Part shown: in pieces, positions 1-8,482 of the stretch
Position numbering within the stretch: the stretch's first letter is position 1
How the letters are laid out: every line of letters starts with the position of its first letter
Source: Pseudomonadota bacterium
GTDB taxonomy: Bacteria > Pseudomonadota > Alphaproteobacteria > Rhizobiales > Hyphomicrobiaceae
Length of the DNA stretch: 28,716 nt
Reading direction: 5' to 3'
NCBI GenBank assembly: GCA_023410905.1
Contig: JAEYPL010000056.1
Coordinates: 1-28,716, forward strand
Notes under the pieces: generated by a model
What the model was told of the DNA's origin: nothing
Database searches by the model: none
Seen by the model: the letters and a program-made list of their open reading frames with translations, nothing else
Made by a program: the position numbers and the translations under genes

Positions 1-1092
1 GAAGAACATGGCCGCCGAGCCGAGCCCCGTCGCCTCCGTCCGCTGCGCGCCGCCGAGGCGCGCATACTCGGCATAGGCGAGCCCCGTGTAACCGCTCGCA
101 GTAGCACCGGCGACGGCCGCGACGGCCATGATCGCCCACACCGGCCATCCAGGCGCGAAGTGGCCGGCAAGCAGGGCTGCCGCAGCCATGATGAAGCCCT
201 GGATCCCTAGCATGATCCGCGCCGGAATGAACTTGTCCGCCACCCAGCCGAAGATGGGGCGGGAGATCACGCCTGCGGACTGATAGGTCGCGAGCGCCCA
301 GCCAGCCGTTACGAGGTCGAGCCCTGTGCGGCTCGTGACGTGCACCGTCATGAAGGCGACGAAGGCGAGCTGCGCACCCGAATAGACGAAGCTCGCGAGC
401 GTCAGGCGCTGCATGGCGCTATCCCCGCGAAGGAGACCGAACGAGCGCACGAGCACGGCTTTGGTATTAGTCGCCACCGGTGCGGGCGTGCCATCCCAGG
501 CGCGACGCGGAATCTCCAACAGCAGGATGAGCGCGATGATCGGTATGGCCTGCAGCAGCAGTCCGGCTTTCCACCCAATGGCGAGCGCAATCGGCGGCAT
601 CAGGGTTGCTGCCAATACACCAGCCAGCGGCACGCCGATCTGGCGTGTCGATAACACCATGTTGAGGATCGAAGGTGGCGTGCGCGGCACGAGCAGATGC
701 GTGCTCACCGGCGCCGTCACGCCATAGGCAACGCCGAGGATGAGCGCACCGAGCGCGACGCTAGTGGCTGTCCCCTGCGCACAAACGACGACGAGGCCGA
801 GTGCGCACAAAAGAACGAACTGCGCCGTCCTGACAGCGCCATAGCGCGCGATGAAACCGGCGGCGAGCAGCGACGATATGATGCCGACGCCGTAGACGAC
901 CGACACGAACATGCCGATCAGCGCGCCATCGACGCCGATGTCGCGCGCCACCATCGGCGCCAGCGCCGGGATGGAGTACGCCGCCATGGTCGCGAGCGTC
1001 TGCATGGCCATGGTCGCCAGCAGCGGCCATAGCGGGAAAGCGGTCGGAACGCTCTCAGGTGTCGTCTCTTGCGTCGGCGTACGATCGGACAT
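1..1092 (-). CDS. MFS transporter, partial (C-terminus outside window)
   Basis: An uninterrupted minus-strand reading frame of 364 codons starts with ATG at 1092 (MSDRTPTQE) and runs off the window at base 1, so the C-terminus is missing. It has about eleven hydrophobic segments, a short hydrophilic N-terminus, and a polar central stretch near residues 195-215 as in the loop between the two six-helix halves of MFS permeases. This is typical of a proton-driven inner-membrane transporter of small organic molecules. The substrate cannot be told. The frame around GWVADKF and the glycine-rich C-terminal helices support MFS rather than another permease family. The ribosome-binding site before the ATG is weak. 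The SDR gene upstream is on the same strand, but repeat copy 1 lies between them, so co-transcription is uncertain. Confidence 0.85.
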   Translation of the reverse strand, partial: MSDRTPTQETTPESVPTAFPLWPLLATMAMQTLATMAAYSIPALAPMVARDIGVDGALIGMFVSVVYGVGIISSLLAAGFIARYGAVRTAQFVLLCALGLVVVCAQGTATSVALGALILGVAYGVTAPVSTHLLVPRTPPSILNMVLSTRQIGVPLAGVLAATLMPPIALAIGWKAGLLLQAIPIIALILLLEIPRRAWDGTPAPVATNTKAVLVRSFGLLRGDSAMQRLTLASFVYSGAQLAFVAFMTVHVTSRTGLDLVTAGWALATYQSAGVISRPIFGWVADKFIPARIMLGIQGFIMAAAALLAGHFAPGWPVWAIMAVAAVAGATASGYTGLAYAEYARLGGAQRTEATGLGSAAMFF

Positions 1093-1120
1093 GTAGGGCC
1101 CGACTAAGTTGCGACGCAGT

Positions 1121-1218
1121 CCCCTCCCCCTTGTGGGGAGGGGTTGGGGGTGGGGGGACTCCCGACCGCCGATGTTCTGCAATCCCCCCCTCCTAACCTC
1201 CCCCACAAGGGGGGAGGA
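1121..1218. repeat. Two-armed palindromic intergenic repeat, copy 1
   Basis: The left arm (about 1121-1158) and right arm (about 1182-1218) are imperfect inverted copies separated by about 23 nt. Each arm contains its own small hairpin, CCCC-TTGT-GGGG or its complement, followed by a G-rich tract in which a short non-G step (TT or TTA) interrupts the G runs. Copies 2 (4904-5023) and 3 (24811-24930) have the same architecture with the related core CCCTCA-CCTAACC. All three lie just past the 3' end of a gene, as in REP/BIME-type elements. On a transcript this would fold into a long stem. It may terminate or stabilise the SDR mRNA. Confidence 0.75.
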
Positions 1219-1300
1219 ATAGCGTAGGGGCGCAGCGCGGCCGACACCATCAACAACGAGTGGTCGGCATCACGTGCAGGCAGCCGATGGAGCACAATAT

Positions 1301-2071
1301 TCATGCCGCCGCGTAGCAGCCATCGACGTTGTAAGCCGCGCCGCTCACATAGTTTGCGCGATCCGAGCACAGCCACACGACCATCTCGGCGATGTCCTCC
1401 GGCGTGCCGAGACGGCCGAATGGAATGCGGCCCATGATCTGGTCGCCTTTGCGCTCCATGGGCTCGCGCGTCATCTCGGTGACGATGTAGCCAGGGCAGA
1501 CCGCATTCACGCGGATGCCCCTCTTTGCGTATTCGAGCGCCGCCGTTTTGGTCAGGCCGATGACGCCGTGCTTCGCCGCGACATACGCCGAGGACGTCTC
1601 CAAGCCGACGAGGCCCGCAATCGACGCCGTATTCACGATCGCGCCGCCCTTGCCGTCCGCGAGCATGGCATTGATCTCGTCACGCATGCAGAGCCACACG
1701 CTCTTGAGATTGATCTCGATCATGCGGTCGAAGGCCTGCTCCGGCCAGTCGGCCGTGTGCTTGCCTTGCGCACCGACCGCACCACCGGCAATGCCGGCGT
1801 TGTTGAAAGCGCAATCGATGCGGCCGTAGGCCTTCACCACCGTATCGACCCAGCCTTTGACGAGCTCGGCCTTGGTCACGTCACCGCTGACCGACACGGC
1901 CTGACCGCCGCCGGCGTTGATCATCGCAACTGTTTCCTGCGCGCCTTCGGCCAGCAGGTCCGACACGACCACCCGCGCGCCCTCGCGCGCGAACGCGAGT
2001 GCCGCGGCACGGCCGATGCCGCGCGCACCACCCGTGATGAGTGCCGCCTTCCCTTCGAGCAATCCAGCCAT
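1301..2071 (-). CDS. SDR family NAD(P)-dependent oxidoreductase
   Basis: A classical short-chain dehydrogenase of 256 aa. The cofactor motif TGGARGIG lies at residues 13-20, NNAG at 90-93, and the active-site set is N121, S150, Y163 and K167 (YVAAK). An Asp at the end of the second strand (VVVSD, D38) favours NAD(H) over NADP(H) in this family. I chose the ATG at 2071 because GGAGG sits 5 nt before it. An in-frame ATG at 2089 would put that Shine-Dalgarno inside the gene. The reaction is reversible oxidation of a hydroxyl on an unknown small molecule in the cytoplasm. The gene follows nspC on the same strand after 106 nt containing an inverted-repeat unit. No functional link to polyamines is evident. 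Confidence 0.9.
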   Translation of the reverse strand: MAGLLEGKAALITGGARGIGRAAALAFAREGARVVVSDLLAEGAQETVAMINAGGGQAVSVSGDVTKAELVKGWVDTVVKAYGRIDCAFNNAGIAGGAVGAQGKHTADWPEQAFDRMIEINLKSVWLCMRDEINAMLADGKGGAIVNTASIAGLVGLETSSAYVAAKHGVIGLTKTAALEYAKRGIRVNAVCPGYIVTEMTREPMERKGDQIMGRIPFGRLGTPEDIAEMVVWLCSDRANYVSGAAYNVDGCYAAA

Positions 2072-2104
2072 GGCTTCCTCCGCGTTCATCTTTCGTTGAT
2101 TTCG

Positions 2105-2181
2105 CTAAAGCGTCTTTGGACTTGAAATTCACACCCCCATCCAGTCGCGACGTGAGGTGAATTTCAAGTCCGTTGCTTTAG
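2105..2181. repeat. Inverted-repeat unit at the nspC 3' end
   Basis: Inner arms are perfect 15-mers, GGACTTGAAATTCAC (2118-2132) and GTGAATTTCAAGTCC (2157-2171). Outer arms are perfect 7-mers, CTAAAGC (2105-2111) and GCTTTAG (2175-2181), offset by a 3-nt length difference. The 24-nt centre contains the 8-bp palindrome GTCGCGAC. The unit begins exactly at the nspC stop codon and ends before the SDR ribosome-binding site. It is much less GC-rich than its surroundings. It could be a terminator or mRNA-processing hairpin between nspC and the SDR gene, or a small mobile palindromic element. No run of T follows it, so a simple intrinsic terminator is not clear. Confidence 0.7.
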
Positions 2182-3317
2182 CCCAGCCTACGCCGGAATT
2201 CCTCGTAGCCGAAAGACTTGATCACGCGGTAGGTGCCATCCTCATCCAGCATGGCGAGGTCGGGGAGCGGCGTGCCGTTGAAGGTCGTGTTCTTCACGAA
2301 CGAGTATTGCATCATGTCCGTGAAAACGAGCCGATCGCCAGGTTGCAACGGCTTGTCGAAGGAATAGTCGCCGATCACATCGCCCGTCATGCAGGTCTTG
2401 CCGCCGAGAATGTAGTCGTGCTCCAGCTCGCCCGGCTCGCCCGAGCCGATGATGTTCGGGCGATACGGCACTTCCAGCACGTCTGGCATATGCGTCGAGG
2501 CGGACGTATCGAGAATGGCGATGTCCTTCTCGTTGTGGTGAATGTCGAGCACGGTTGCGACCAGCCAGCCCGTATCGACGACCAGCCCCGCGCCCGGCTC
2601 CAGGATCACCTCGACACCGAACTCGGCACGGAACGCCTTGAGCACCGCGATCAGACGATCGACGTCATAGCCGGGCTTGTTGATGAAATGCCCACCACCG
2701 AAATTTACCGCCTTCACCTTGCGCACGTACTCGCCGAGCGTGCGGCCGACGTGCTCGATGAGCCCGGCCGAGCCATCATCGAGCGACTCGCAGAGCGCGT
2801 GCGTGTGCAGGATGTCGATCGCGTCCCACGGCAGCTTATCGATCTCGGCAACCGTCGTGCCGAAGCGCGAGCCCGGCGCGCACGGGTCATAGAGCGCGCC
2901 GCCGAGTGTCGCGTTCGAGTAGCCGGGATTGATGCGGATGCCGACCTTGCGGCCGGCCGCCTGCACGGTCGCGAGATGACGCGCGATCTGGCCCGGCGAG
3001 TTGAAATAAATGTGGTCGGCGATCCCGACGAGGCGTTCAACCTCGCCCGGGCCGTACGCCGGCGCATAGACGTGTACTTCCTTGCCGAACTCCTCGCGGC
3101 CGAGACGCGCCTCCTGCTCGCCGCTCGCGGTGGTGCCGTCGAGCGTGTCGCGCATGAGCGGGAACGCCGCGGGCATGGCCCACGCTTTGGTCGCAAGCAG
3201 GATCTTCACACCCGCCTCGCGCTTAATGCGGGCCGCCGTCGCGAGATTCTGCTTCAGCTTGGCCACGTCGAGGACGTAGGCAGGCGTGCGAAGCTCGGCA
3301 GGGAGGCGGGGCGCCAT
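2178..3317 (-). CDS. nspC: Carboxynorspermidine/carboxyspermidine decarboxylase
   Basis: A PLP-dependent decarboxylase of the alanine-racemase fold, 379 aa, the usual length for NspC. It removes CO2 from carboxy(nor)spermidine in the last step of the alternative, SAM-decarboxylase-free route to spermidine or norspermidine, in the cytoplasm. The PLP lysine is K44 in LATKAWAM. The phosphate-binding glycines are GGGH (207-210) and EPGAG (240-244), and the C-terminal active-site cysteine motif is GGKTCMTGD (C309). It starts at ATG 3317 with AAGGA about 9 nt upstream. Its usual partner, carboxynorspermidine dehydrogenase, is not in this window. It is transcribed away from radA, with about 190 nt between the two starts. 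Confidence 0.93.
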   Translation of the reverse strand: MAPRLPAELRTPAYVLDVAKLKQNLATAARIKREAGVKILLATKAWAMPAAFPLMRDTLDGTTASGEQEARLGREEFGKEVHVYAPAYGPGEVERLVGIADHIYFNSPGQIARHLATVQAAGRKVGIRINPGYSNATLGGALYDPCAPGSRFGTTVAEIDKLPWDAIDILHTHALCESLDDGSAGLIEHVGRTLGEYVRKVKAVNFGGGHFINKPGYDVDRLIAVLKAFRAEFGVEVILEPGAGLVVDTGWLVATVLDIHHNEKDIAILDTSASTHMPDVLEVPYRPNIIGSGEPGELEHDYILGGKTCMTGDVIGDYSFDKPLQPGDRLVFTDMMQYSFVKNTTFNGTPLPDLAMLDEDGTYRVIKSFGYEEFRRRLG

Positions 3318-3508
3318 GGCAGTGGTTCCTTGGGAGTTCGGGGGCGTTCAGGCCGTTCATTCGCCAGAGGCTATAGAGCATCCGCGCACGGCGTGCGACA
3401 CTGCGCTTCGGCACGGCAGAACGGCATGATGTGGGGATCGCAAGCGCGCGCTGCAACCCCAAGCAGAATCAGGCTATCTCGCACCGTCGACGGGGGCACG
3501 GAAAGCCG

Positions 3509-4935
3509 ATGGCCAAGGCAGCAAGAACCAGCTTCGTCTGTCAGTCGTGCGGGGCCACATCCTCCCGCTGGGCCGGCAAATGCGCCGCCTGCGGCGAGTG
3601 GAACACCATCGTCGAGGAAGCGGGCGTGGCGGCCGTTGCGGCGACGCCGGGCAGCGGGCTCACGCGCTCGGCCAAGGGCAAGCCGGCGCCGCTCGAAACG
3701 CTGGCAGGCAGCACCGCGGAGGCGCCGCGCATTCCAACGGGATTGCCCGAACTCGACCGTGTGACGGGCGGCGGCGTCGTGCCCGGTTCGGCGATCCTCA
3801 TTGGCGGCGAGCCGGGCATCGGCAAATCGACACTGCTGCTTCAGCTCGCAGCCCAGTTCGCCAATGCGGGCCGGCGCGCGATTTACTTTTCCGGCGAGGA
3901 AGCGGCAGCGCAGGTACGTTTGCGCGCGGAACGGCTTGGGCTCGCCGCCGCGCCCGTCGCCCTCGGCGCGGAGACAAACCTCGCGAACATTCTCGCGACA
4001 CTGGAAGCCGACCGGCGGCCCGATCTCGTCATCATCGATTCCATCCAGACGCTCTGGGCGGACGGCCTCGACGCGGCACCGGGCACGGTTTCGCAGGTGC
4101 GCGCGGCCTCGCAGTCGCTCATTCGCTTCGCCAAGCAGTCTGGCGCTGCGATGCTGCTTGTCGGTCACGTCACGAAGGACGGCCAGATCGCGGGGCCGAA
4201 GGTCATCGAGCACATGGTCGATACCGTGCTCTATTTCGAAGGTGATCGCGGTCATCCCTACCGCATCCTGCGCTCGGTGAAGAACCGCTTCGGACCTGCC
4301 GACGAAATCGGTGTGTTCGAGATGGTGGAAAGCGGCCTGCGCGAGGTTGCGAACCCCTCGGAGCTCTTTCTCGGCGATCGCGACAACAAGGCGCCAGGCA
4401 CAGCCGTCTTCGCGGGCATCGAGGGCAGCCGGCCGCTGCTCGTCGAATTCCAGGCGCTGTGGCGCCCTCTTCGCTCGGCACGCCACGCCGCGCGACCGTC
4501 GGTTGGGATTCGAACCGTCTGTCCATGCTGCTCGCGGTGCTCGACGCGCGCTGCGGCGTGAGCTTCGCGCAGGCCGATGTCTATCTGAATGTCGCCGGCG
4601 GTCTGCGCATATCCGAACCGGCCGCCGATCTCGCCGCCGCGGCCGCGCTCTGCTCGTCGCTGCTGGCGACACCGCTTCCGGCGGAAGACGTCTATTTCGG
4701 CGAGATCAGCCTGTCGGGCGCCGTGCGGCCTGTATCGCACATGACCACGCGGCTCCGCGAAGCCCAGAAGCTCGGCTTCAAGCGTGCCGTCATTCCTGCG
4801 AGCGGCGATCTCGACAAGGGCGCCGACAAAACCAAGACGCAGCGCCTCACCCATCTGCGCGAGATCATCGATCTCATCGGGGCGGGGAAGAAGGTTACCA
4901 CTGTCCCCTCTACCCGCACGCGGAGAGAGGGTTAG
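3509..4935 (+). pseudogene. radA: DNA repair protein RadA, interrupted by a frameshift
   Basis: RadA is a DnaB-like/RecA-like ATPase that promotes branch migration during recombinational repair. The N-terminal part is intact: a zinc finger (C11, C14, C25, C28), Walker A GEPGIGKST (100-108), the VIIDSIQTLW Walker B region and the RadA-specific KNRFG (258-262). After L317 (codon 4457-4459) the frame leaves RadA sequence and stops at 4561. The Lon-like C-terminal domain continues in the -1 frame from 4459 (VAPSSLGTPRRATVGWDSN through DVYLNVAGGLRI) to the TAG at 4933-4935. One missing G at 4457-4461 explains this. The restored protein would have about 475 residues, normal for RadA. The final dozen codons lie inside repeat copy 2. 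I chose ATG 3509, giving MAKAARTSFVC as in the family. It could be a real mutation or a sequencing error. Confidence 0.88.
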
Positions 4936-5023
4936 GGTGAGGGGCGGCGACAGATACCATCGACAGCATTTGTGACGCCCCTCATCCCGACCTTTTCCCC
5001 GTTAAAGAAACGGGGAAAAGGAG
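4904..5023. repeat. Two-armed palindromic intergenic repeat, copy 2
   Basis: The left arm (about 4904-4950) and right arm (about 4971-5023) are inverted relatives sharing the core CCCCTCA-CC-AACC followed by a small hairpin. In the right arm the hairpin is TTTTCCCCGTT-AAAG-AACGGGGAAAA. The element sits between the converging radA and GMC-hydrolase genes. Its left arm overlaps the end of radA and supplies that gene's stop codon. It may act as a bidirectional terminator for the two converging transcripts. Confidence 0.78.
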
Positions 5024-5039
5024 AAGGAGAAGAAAGGGC

Positions 5040-8000
5040 TCACTCCTCCGCCGTCTTCTCCAGATGCGCGAGAATGTGCGGATAGACATCGCTCGCGGCA
5101 TTCTTGCCGAAGATGCAGTCGATGTGGCCGTACTCAGGAATGACATGGCGCGTGTAGAGATCCGGACTGTTCTTCGCCGCGAGCCGCGCGACCGTGCGTT
5201 CCGTGCTCTCGGGCAGGAAGCAGCGGTTCAGCGCCCCGTGAATGAACGCGATCGGGATGGCCATCCGCTCCACATGCGGCAGATACGCATCCGCACCTGA
5301 AGCATCGAGAATAGTCTGGTTGCGCGCGATCAGGGCGAGCTGCTTGAAAGCATCGATGTTCGCCTCGCCGAACATCTCAGGCAGCGCCATCTCGAAGGTC
5401 AGATTGTTGAGCTGCGCCGTCTCGTAGAGCTGACCGTACAGCGCCGTGATGCGGTTCGACGTGGCGCTGCGCGAGCGCTCCTCGCGGCGGAAGGGCACGA
5501 ATACGCGGATCAAACCATCGGCAACGCGCTCCGCAACGCCATCCTCGGTAGCGGCGCGCGCATTGACGTGATCGATGCCCATGGCCGTGAACAGCGACGG
5601 CGCGCGGAGCTGCGCCAGCATCCGCTGCGGGAAGTACGGCACGATCACGTCCGTCGAGATCTGCGATATGACGGCGGAACGCACGCCTGTGAGATACCCG
5701 CCGAGCATGGCCATGGTGAAAGTCGTCGCGCCGAAGCAGTGCGCCACGACCTGCACGCTCTTGGCGCCTGTCGCCTTGCGGATCAGATCCACGGCGGGCT
5801 GGTAGTCCTCGCGCGCGCAGTCATCGGCTGTCCAAAGGTCGCGCGCATAGGGGAGATCGATCGACGCGCGATAGTCGAGCAGCCAGCAGTCATAGCCCGC
5901 GCCCACGAGATACTCGACGAGGTTCGTGTCGATCGTATCGATCGTGAAAATGAGGCTCGACACGCCGAGGCCATGCGTGAAAAGCACCGGCCCTTTCTTG
6001 CCGCCCGCATAGCGGATCAGTCGCAGGCGCTTGCCATCGCCGGTCGTGAAGCTGTGGACCTCCGGCTCCGGTACACGCAAATCGCGTTTCTTGCGGGCAC
6101 GCGAACCGTCGAAACGCTTGAGCGGCGCGAAGATACCGCCATAGACATCGAAGAGCTGGCTCGCAAAAAGTGCGCCGAACTTTGCGACGGCTCTAGCGCG
6201 GTCCGCAGCGCCAGTACCGCCAACACCCTGCATGGTGCGCACTTGTTTCGTGAAATCGCGGAACGCGATCTTCAGGACACCGAGACGCTGGCGGCTGCCG
6301 CGCCCGCCCCCTTCCTCGTCTGTGAGCCGGACGAAGAGCGTCGTCGTATCGCGGACAAGATCACCAGGCAGGCGGTCGTTGTGGACGACCTTGTAGCCGA
6401 AGAAGCGGAAATGGCGTCCATCGCGCGCCGTGAGGCGAAAGCCGTATTCGAAGCGCCGCGTCTCGACGTTATTCTCGTCGCGTCGCATCAGGCTGAAAGT
6501 GCCCTCGGAGATATCGAGCGGTTCCGGCGAGAGATGCTTCGCCTCGACAGTGCCGGTCAGCGTACCTGCGTACTGCGGATCGCGCAGAAACTGATCGATG
6601 TCGTCGATGCGCACCGTCACCGTGAAGGCGAAGGTCTGGCCGATGGACTCGCCGGTCTTTGCCGCAGCCTCGTAGTTGCCATCGGTGCTGTCAGCGATGA
6701 AACCATGCATGCGCTCGGTGAACGTCACACCAACGGGGCGTCGCTCGTCCGGTGCCGGCATGAGCGAGATCACCGAGGCGTTGGGTACGGGGGCATCCGT
6801 GAGTGCACGGCCGAGATCGCGCGCGAGATGGATCATGGCGCGCTCGGAAAGAGCGGTGATCGTCAGCAGCGGGTTTACGCCGAGCGGGCGCGGAATGATC
6901 GAGCCATCACAGACGTAAAGGCCCCTGTGCACGGCCTGCGGATCGGGTGAAGCGGCATCGAACACGCGCGCGGTGTCGTCCACCACGCCAACTGTGCGGT
7001 CGAAGCCGATGCCGCAGCCGCCGAGCGGATGCACGGTGATGAGGTTCTTGCCGAGGAACGTATCCTGGATGGGATTGCGGACGTAGGTGGCGCCATTCGC
7101 ACTGGCCGCTTTGATAAGATTGTTTTCGATCTCGCTGAAGACGCGCTGTCCGGCAACGCCGGGCCAATCCACCTCGATATCATCGCCGCGCATGAGAATG
7201 CGGCCCTTGCCGTCGTCATGCGCCATGACGAGGAAGGTTTGGGTGTTGTGCATGGCCCCGCGCCAGGCACCGAGCAGGATGCTGTCAAGGCGGCGCGCCT
7301 GCTCCTGCACCGTATCGATGAGACCCGTATCCGTATCCTTGCCGAAGAGGCGCGAGGCGACCGAGAATGTCGCCGGCAGAATCTCGGCGAGCCCGGAAGG
7401 GAGCACGCCCTCCTCGATGATCATGCCATCTTCGAGCCGGCGCGAAGCGCGGAGATCGATAGCACCGGTGATACATGGCCCCGGCGGTGCCGCACCCGAG
7501 CGCGGCGGATGGCCGATGCCGACGGCGTTCGCGGGCTTGTCGCCGTTGTAGGCAAACGCGAGCACATCGCCATTACCGGTGAAGCCTTCACCGAGACGGT
7601 TCGACACCGCGAGGCCTTCCTGGCGCGAGCGCAGCAGGATTTCCGTCGAACCGAGCGCGCCCGCACCGAGCACGACAATGCTCGCAAAAACGGAGCGCTC
7701 GGGCTGGCCGAACTTGTCGCGGCGATTGCGTGTCGGCGTAAAGAATACGCGCCAGCCCTCGCCTTCCTTGCGCACGAAGCTGACCGTCGCTTCGGTGAAG
7801 ATCTCGGCACCATGGCGCACGGCATCCGGCAGATAGGTCATCTGCACGGTATTCTTGGCGCCGACGTTGCAGCCCGAGCAGCAATCGCCGCACAGCGTGC
7901 AGCCCGGCTGCTCGACGCCCGCCGCATTCACGCTCGGGGCGAACGTGACATTGATCGGCACGGTGGACATTTCCGTGCCGAGCTTCTCCGCCGCCGCCTG

Positions 8001-8474
8001 CAGGCGGACGCGCTTGTCCAGGCGCACGGTGTTCGGATAGGCGGCCGGTCGCAGCATCCGCGTCGCGCGCTGGAAACCTTCCTCCAGTGTGCCTTCGGCG
8101 AGGATCGAGGGCGGCCAGATCGGATCTTCCCACACGCGCGGGTCGGGCGGCAGCGAGACATTCGCATTGATGAGCGATGTGCCACCGAGCCCGCAGCCCG
8201 TGAGCACGTGCATGTCGCGCCCGAGATGCAGATCGTAGAGGCCGAGCCGGCGCCCGATGCGCCTGTCGCCGCGCGTGTACTGCAGCTCGGCGGTCGCTTC
8301 TTCCATGGTGTCCGGGAACGTACCGAGCGCGAACTCGCGACCGCGTTCGAGAACGGCAACCTTGAGGCCGATACGCGCGAGACGCGATGCGGCGACGCCC
8401 GCGCCATAGCCCGAGCCGACGACCACCGCGTCGTATTCCGGCTTCAGCTCATCGAGGCTGGACGAAAGACGCAT
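5040..8474 (-). CDS. GMC oxidoreductase fused to an alpha/beta hydrolase
   Basis: A 1144-aa three-part protein. Residues 1-560 form a cholesterol-oxidase-like GMC flavoprotein: FAD motif GSGYGAGVAASRLARIG (20-36), GCGLGGTSLINAN (93-105), and the active-site pair H482 (HPLGGC) and N534 (GVNPLLTIT). A cysteine cluster CX2CX2CX3C (C192, C195, C198, C202) resembles an iron-sulphur ligand set. Residues about 590-745 are beta-rich and match no domain I can name. Residues about 805-1144 are an alpha/beta hydrolase with oxyanion region THGLG, elbow AHCFG (nucleophile C913, as in PHA synthases) and a C-terminal histidine in EYGHIDCIFGK. The usual acid after the penultimate strand is not evident (HGALNRCF). 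There is no signal peptide, so it is probably cytoplasmic. The upstream GMC gene ends 8 nt before this start, and GAGGA overlaps that stop codon. The substrate is unknown, perhaps a sterol- or hopanoid-like alcohol. Confidence 0.9.
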   Translation of the reverse strand: MRLSSSLDELKPEYDAVVVGSGYGAGVAASRLARIGLKVAVLERGREFALGTFPDTMEEATAELQYTRGDRRIGRRLGLYDLHLGRDMHVLTGCGLGGTSLINANVSLPPDPRVWEDPIWPPSILAEGTLEEGFQRATRMLRPAAYPNTVRLDKRVRLQAAAEKLGTEMSTVPINVTFAPSVNAAGVEQPGCTLCGDCCSGCNVGAKNTVQMTYLPDAVRHGAEIFTEATVSFVRKEGEGWRVFFTPTRNRRDKFGQPERSVFASIVVLGAGALGSTEILLRSRQEGLAVSNRLGEGFTGNGDVLAFAYNGDKPANAVGIGHPPRSGAAPPGPCITGAIDLRASRRLEDGMIIEEGVLPSGLAEILPATFSVASRLFGKDTDTGLIDTVQEQARRLDSILLGAWRGAMHNTQTFLVMAHDDGKGRILMRGDDIEVDWPGVAGQRVFSEIENNLIKAASANGATYVRNPIQDTFLGKNLITVHPLGGCGIGFDRTVGVVDDTARVFDAASPDPQAVHRGLYVCDGSIIPRPLGVNPLLTITALSERAMIHLARDLGRALTDAPVPNASVISLMPAPDERRPVGVTFTERMHGFIADSTDGNYEAAAKTGESIGQTFAFTVTVRIDDIDQFLRDPQYAGTLTGTVEAKHLSPEPLDISEGTFSLMRRDENNVETRRFEYGFRLTARDGRHFRFFGYKVVHNDRLPGDLVRDTTTLFVRLTDEEGGGRGSRQRLGVLKIAFRDFTKQVRTMQGVGGTGAADRARAVAKFGALFASQLFDVYGGIFAPLKRFDGSRARKKRDLRVPEPEVHSFTTGDGKRLRLIRYAGGKKGPVLFTHGLGVSSLIFTIDTIDTNLVEYLVGAGYDCWLLDYRASIDLPYARDLWTADDCAREDYQPAVDLIRKATGAKSVQVVAHCFGATTFTMAMLGGYLTGVRSAVISQISTDVIVPYFPQRMLAQLRAPSLFTAMGIDHVNARAATEDGVAERVADGLIRVFVPFRREERSRSATSNRITALYGQLYETAQLNNLTFEMALPEMFGEANIDAFKQLALIARNQTILDASGADAYLPHVERMAIPIAFIHGALNRCFLPESTERTVARLAAKNSPDLYTRHVIPEYGHIDCIFGKNAASDVYPHILAHLEKTAEE

Positions 8475-8482
8475 GGGGGTCC

